A stretch of DNA of 8,163 nt, from NCBI GenBank assembly GCA_029850565.1, contig JARCRR010000062.1:1-8163 (forward strand), given 5' to 3'. Position 1 is the first letter of the stretch, and every line of letters starts with the position of its first letter. Under the pieces are notes generated by a model. The model had not been told where the DNA came from and did not search any database. It saw only the letters and a program-made list of their open reading frames with translations. A program made the position numbers and the translations under genes. Shown here piece after piece: positions 5,939 through 8,163 of this stretch. The stretch comes from Gallionella sp. (lineage in GTDB: Bacteria; Pseudomonadota; Gammaproteobacteria; Burkholderiales; Gallionellaceae).

Positions 5939-6075
5939 GAGAATCATTTCCACGCGACGTGTTTGCCTGCTTTGGCTGCGGCGGTCAGCAGATTGATCAA
6001 GGGCAGGCTGCGATTCGCCATGCTCACTACCGGTTCGTCGCTCTGTTTTTTCACGCTAGGCGCAGTTGCTTTTTG
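5939..6075. repeat. 137-base direct repeat, copy B (inside the intact DUF1840 gene)
   Basis: The partner of 4802-4938. The right border falls exactly at codon 56 of the DUF1840 gene and the left border 5 bases beyond its stop. The sequence is continuous with the intact reading frame, so this is the functional copy today. Confidence 0.97.
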
Positions 6076-6240
6076 CGCTTCGATGGCGGCTTTTAACAGG
6101 CTCAGTGCAATGGGGACATCTTCCGCACGAATCGCACTGGGCACGGTTCCGCTGTGTCCCATCATTTTCAGCAGGGGCAGTGCGTGTTCTCCAAACATGG
6201 TGATGTCGGCATAGGCTTCGGTGGTAAAGGTGACGAGCAT
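5944..6240 (-). CDS. DUF1840 family protein
   Basis: A 98-aa protein of unknown function that matches the DUF1840 pattern as I recall it: an N-terminal MLVTFTTEAYADITMFGEHA, then LLKMMGHSGTVPSAIRAEDVPIAL (23-46), a low-complexity linker (about 52-70), and a basic C-terminal helix SLPLINLLTAAAKAGKHVAWK. No signal peptide or membrane segment, so it is probably cytoplasmic. A perfect AAGGAGG (6246-6252) sits 5 bases before the ATG, the strongest ribosome site in the window, suggesting high translation. It starts 24 bases after the Smr gene stop and is the last gene of the trxB-smr unit. Codons 56-98 are duplicated beyond the toxin-antitoxin pair. Confidence 0.85.
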   Translation of the reverse strand: MLVTFTTEAYADITMFGEHALPLLKMMGHSGTVPSAIRAEDVPIALSLLKAAIEAQKATAPSVKKQSDEPVVSMANRSLPLINLLTAAAKAGKHVAWK

Positions 6241-6264
6241 GTGATCCTCCTTGAGGGGATATTT

Positions 6265-6795
6265 TCAAATTGAGCTTTTGTCTTTTGTTTTCAGCAACAC
6301 CCACACCGCGCCGCCGCCTCCCGCATTCGGCGGTGCTTCGCAGAACGCCAGCACCTGTGCATGTTGTTTCAGCCAATGACGGGTGTGTACCTTCAGTATC
6401 CCGTCGCGTCCTTCGCTGCGCCATCCTTTGCCGTGTATCACGTTGACGCAACGCAATCCGCATTGGGTGGCGTGATGCAGGAATGTCACCAATAGTTTTC
6501 TCGCTGCGTCGTTGTTGAGGCCGTGCAAGTCCAGGCTGTCTTGCGGCGGCCAATCAGCGCGGCGCAATTTGCGCAATGTCATGCGGTTCAGGCCGTTGCT
6601 CAGGTATTCGGTGGCGGCGGTATCGCCTGCGCCGTGGTCGGATAGATCGTCTGCGATGGGAGCTGAGAAGGGGAGGCTGTCTTTGGTTCTGCTCGGCTTG
6701 GGGCTCGGAACGACGCGGTCGCTCGGTTTGAGTGGCACCACGTCTTCCAGTGCTTGCCGGAACAAGTCTGTGTCCTGCCCCGGTCTTTCTTTCAC
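6265..6795 (-). CDS. Smr-domain protein (MutS2-type Smr endonuclease domain)
   Basis: A 176-aa stand-alone Smr protein, similar in size to E. coli SmrA/SmrB. The N-terminal 70 residues are charged, Pro-rich and probably disordered. The Smr domain spans about 85-172 with DLHGL at 89-93, VIHGKGWRSEGRDGILK at 119-135 and AFCEAPPNAGGGGAVWVLLK at 150-169. Smr domains nick nucleic acids; SmrB is known to cut mRNA at collided ribosomes, but whether this protein acts on DNA or RNA is open. The start is GTG (6793-6795), only 3 bases after the trxB stop, with no good Shine-Dalgarno sequence, so translation probably depends on coupling to trxB. Confidence 0.9.
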   Translation of the reverse strand: MKERPGQDTDLFRQALEDVVPLKPSDRVVPSPKPSRTKDSLPFSAPIADDLSDHGAGDTAATEYLSNGLNRMTLRKLRRADWPPQDSLDLHGLNNDAARKLLVTFLHHATQCGLRCVNVIHGKGWRSEGRDGILKVHTRHWLKQHAQVLAFCEAPPNAGGGGAVWVLLKTKDKSSI

Positions 6796-6798
6796 GAC

Positions 6799-7755
6799 TT
6801 ATCCCAGTGCGGCGAGGTATTTGTCCGCATCCAATGCTGCCATACATCCTGTGGCGGCACTGGTGCAGGCTTGGCGATAGATGTGGTCTTGCACGTCACC
6901 GGCGGCGAACACGCCCTCGATGCTGGTCTGCGTGGCATTGCCGTTGCGTCCGCCTTGGGTGACGAGGTAACCGTTTTCCATCTCCAGTTGTCCGGCGAAG
7001 ATATCGGTGTTGGGTTTGTGGCCGATGGCGATGAACACGCCGTCCACTTTGATATCCTGCTTGGCACCGCTTTGCACGTTCTTCAGGCGTGCGCCGGTCA
7101 CGCCGCTGTTATCGCCCAGCACTTCGTCCAGCACTTGGTGCAGTTGCAAAGTGATCTTGCCTTCCTTCACCTTGTCCATCAGGTGATCGATCATGATGCG
7201 CTCGGCGCGGAAACTGTCGCGCCTATGGATCAGCGTGACATGGCTGGCGATGTTGGCAAGATACAGCGCTTCTTCCACGGCGGTGTTGCCGCCGCCCACG
7301 ACGGCGACCGGTTTGTTGCGATAGAAGAATCCGTCGCAGGTGGCGCAACCGGACACGCCTTTACCCATGAACGCTTCTTCCGAGGGCAGGCCGAGATACT
7401 GTGCAGAGGCACCGGTGCAGATGATGAGCGCGTCGCAGGTGTAGGTTGCCGCATCGCCGATCAGTGTGTACGGTTTCTGTTGCAGTTTGGCGGTGTGGAT
7501 GTGGTCGAACACGATCTCGGTGTTGAAGCGTTCCGCGTGCTGCTGGAAGCGCTGCATCAGTTCCGGACCCTGCACGCCGTTCACATCGGCTGGCCAGTTG
7601 TCCACTTCGGTGGTGGTCATCAGTTGTCCGCCTTGCGCCATGCCGGTGATGAGCACGGGTTTGAGGTTGGCGCGTGCGGCGTAAACGGCTGCGGTGTATC
7701 CGGCAGGGCCGGAACCGAGGATGAGGAGGCGGTGGTGTTGTACTGGTTTTTCCAT
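6799..7755 (-). CDS. trxB: Thioredoxin-disulfide reductase
   Basis: A 318-aa low-molecular-weight thioredoxin reductase, which uses NADPH and FAD to reduce thioredoxin in the cytoplasm. The FAD motif GSGPAG is at 14-19, the redox-active CATC at 137-140, the NADPH-binding GGGNTA at 154-159, HRR at 177-179 (favours NADPH over NADH) and the second FAD motif GVFAAGDV at 281-288. Length matches E. coli TrxB. I chose the ATG at 7753-7755 because the family begins just before the FAD motif; the frame is open 104 codons further upstream, but that would run through the divergent mltB gene. No strong Shine-Dalgarno sequence precedes the ATG. It is the first gene of a likely trxB-smr-DUF1840 unit. Confidence 0.96.
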   Translation of the reverse strand: MEKPVQHHRLLILGSGPAGYTAAVYAARANLKPVLITGMAQGGQLMTTTEVDNWPADVNGVQGPELMQRFQQHAERFNTEIVFDHIHTAKLQQKPYTLIGDAATYTCDALIICTGASAQYLGLPSEEAFMGKGVSGCATCDGFFYRNKPVAVVGGGNTAVEEALYLANIASHVTLIHRRDSFRAERIMIDHLMDKVKEGKITLQLHQVLDEVLGDNSGVTGARLKNVQSGAKQDIKVDGVFIAIGHKPNTDIFAGQLEMENGYLVTQGGRNGNATQTSIEGVFAAGDVQDHIYRQACTSAATGCMAALDADKYLAALG

Positions 7756-7793
7756 GATATTTACAGGGCTTTTGCTTGATTGAAGATGCCGAA

Positions 7794-7828
7794 ATTTAAC
7801 AGTGAGGCGGGGTGCTGTCGAGTAAAAT
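7794..7828. promoter_or_regulatory. Divergent promoters of trxB and mltB
   Basis: The 82 bases between the two starts must hold both promoters. For trxB (minus strand) TCGACA (7816-7821) and TTAAAT (7794-7799) are spaced by 16 bases, giving a start near 7787 and a leader of about 32 bases. For mltB (plus strand) TAAAAT at 7823-7828 is a good -10, without a clear -35; it would start transcription within a few bases of the ATG at 7838. The two promoters overlap and may interfere with each other. Confidence 0.5.
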
Positions 7829-7837
7829 GCGCGCGCC

Positions 7838-8163
7838 ATGAAAACTATCTTTTTTCTTACCGCATTCGTTGTTTCCACATTCGCACAAGCGGCTGATCTA
7901 CCGGGCATTCCCGCCTTCATCGATGAGATGGTGGCGAAGCATCGATTCAAGCGTGACGAGTTGGTGCGCACCTTCAAACGTGCCGAGCACAGGCCGGATG
8001 TGATCGAGGCCATCACTAAGCCCGCCACCATGAAGCCGTGGGCTGAATATCGCGCGACGTTCATCAATCAGCAGCGCATCGAAGGTGGCATCAAGTTCTG
8101 GAAGAAATACGGAAACGCACTGAAACGGGCCGAGAAACAGTTCGGTGTGCCGCAGGAATACAT
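7838..8163 (+). CDS. mltB: Lytic murein transglycosylase B, N-terminal part (partial)
   Basis: The first 108 codons are in the window; the gene continues past the right edge. Residues 1-18 form a Sec signal peptide (hydrophobic core FFLTAFVVSTF, cleavage site AQA). The mature part begins ADLPGIPAFIDEMVAKHRF and contains FKRAEHRPDVIEAITKPATMKPWAEYR and a KFWKKYG-KRAEKQFGVPQEYI segment, typical of the MltB/Slt35 family that cleaves peptidoglycan to 1,6-anhydro-muropeptides. The catalytic Glu normally follows just after this point and is not visible. No lipobox cysteine is present, so unlike E. coli MltB the protein is predicted to be soluble in the periplasm. There is no Shine-Dalgarno sequence, in line with a very short leader. 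Confidence 0.9.
   Translation, partial: MKTIFFLTAFVVSTFAQAADLPGIPAFIDEMVAKHRFKRDELVRTFKRAEHRPDVIEAITKPATMKPWAEYRATFINQQRIEGGIKFWKKYGNALKRAEKQFGVPQEY

Larger units (their letters stand above)
4802..6075. mobile_element. Candidate toxin-antitoxin cassette bounded by direct repeats of a gene 3' end
   Basis: The unit consists of copy A of the 137-base repeat, an orphan leader, the antitoxin and toxin genes, a hairpin, a degraded REP unit and copy B. Copy B is continuous with the intact DUF1840 gene and copy A is a fragment. That is the geometry of insertion into a gene 3' end with the end restored, as for islands that use tRNA or protein-gene 3' ends. No integrase, transposase or terminal inverted repeat is visible, so mobility is inferred only. 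A local duplication with later change is an alternative. The leader (4921-5160) is about 45% GC by hand count, lower than the nadE coding sequence. Confidence 0.4.

Noticed and set aside
6754..7779. 341-codon plus-strand open frame opposite trxB
   Set aside because: It is the antisense shadow of a clear trxB gene with all cofactor motifs; its composition is that of a reverse-read coding region.
7756..8067. N-terminal extension of trxB by 104 codons
   Set aside because: It would read antisense through the mltB signal peptide and promoter region; the family starts a few residues before the FAD motif.

Overview
The window is a dense piece of a Gram-negative chromosome. The gene set (OmpA-like protein, glutamine-dependent NAD synthetase beside a PII protein, a DUF1840 protein, MltB) and the REP-type palindromes suggest a betaproteobacterium, possibly of the Nitrosomonadales/Gallionellaceae type. 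That placement is an inference from gene content and is not proven by any single marker.

Layout, left to right. (1) Bases 1-200: the end of an OmpA-family gene and its strong rho-independent terminator. (2) 277-2415 (+): a 712-residue protein I cannot assign, with a canonical EF-hand loop near the N-terminus and three predicted C-terminal membrane segments. (3) 2447-2505: two inverted REP-like palindromes. (4) 2544-4520 (+): nadE followed 33 bases later by a PII gene (glnB/glnK), a pairing with a possible regulatory meaning. (5) 4521-5154: a 630-base stretch without an intact gene. It holds a second, unrelated REP-type inverted pair and a 3'-end fragment of the DUF1840 gene. (6) 5155-5813 (+): a type II toxin-antitoxin pair (Phd/YefM-like antitoxin, VapC-like PIN toxin) with a 4-base ATGA overlap. 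(7) 7755-5944 (-): a likely operon of trxB, an Smr-domain gene and the intact DUF1840 gene. (8) 7838-8163 (+): the start of a MltB-type lytic transglycosylase gene, divergent from trxB and running off the window.

The most notable structure is a 137-base direct repeat (4802-4938 and 5939-6075, two mismatches). It consists of the last 43 codons, stop codon and 5 following bases of the DUF1840 gene, and it brackets the toxin-antitoxin pair. This is the layout left when a DNA segment enters at the 3' end of a gene and supplies a replacement 3' end, but no integrase or transposase lies between the repeats. The segment may be a minimal toxin-antitoxin cassette, the remnant of a larger element, or the product of a local duplication. 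Recombination between the repeats would delete exactly 1137 bases, toxin-antitoxin pair included, and leave one intact DUF1840 gene.

Other leads are the EF-hand membrane protein, the nadE-PII pair, and a REP pair whose two hairpins differ by compensatory base changes. The other genes look like ordinary housekeeping genes.
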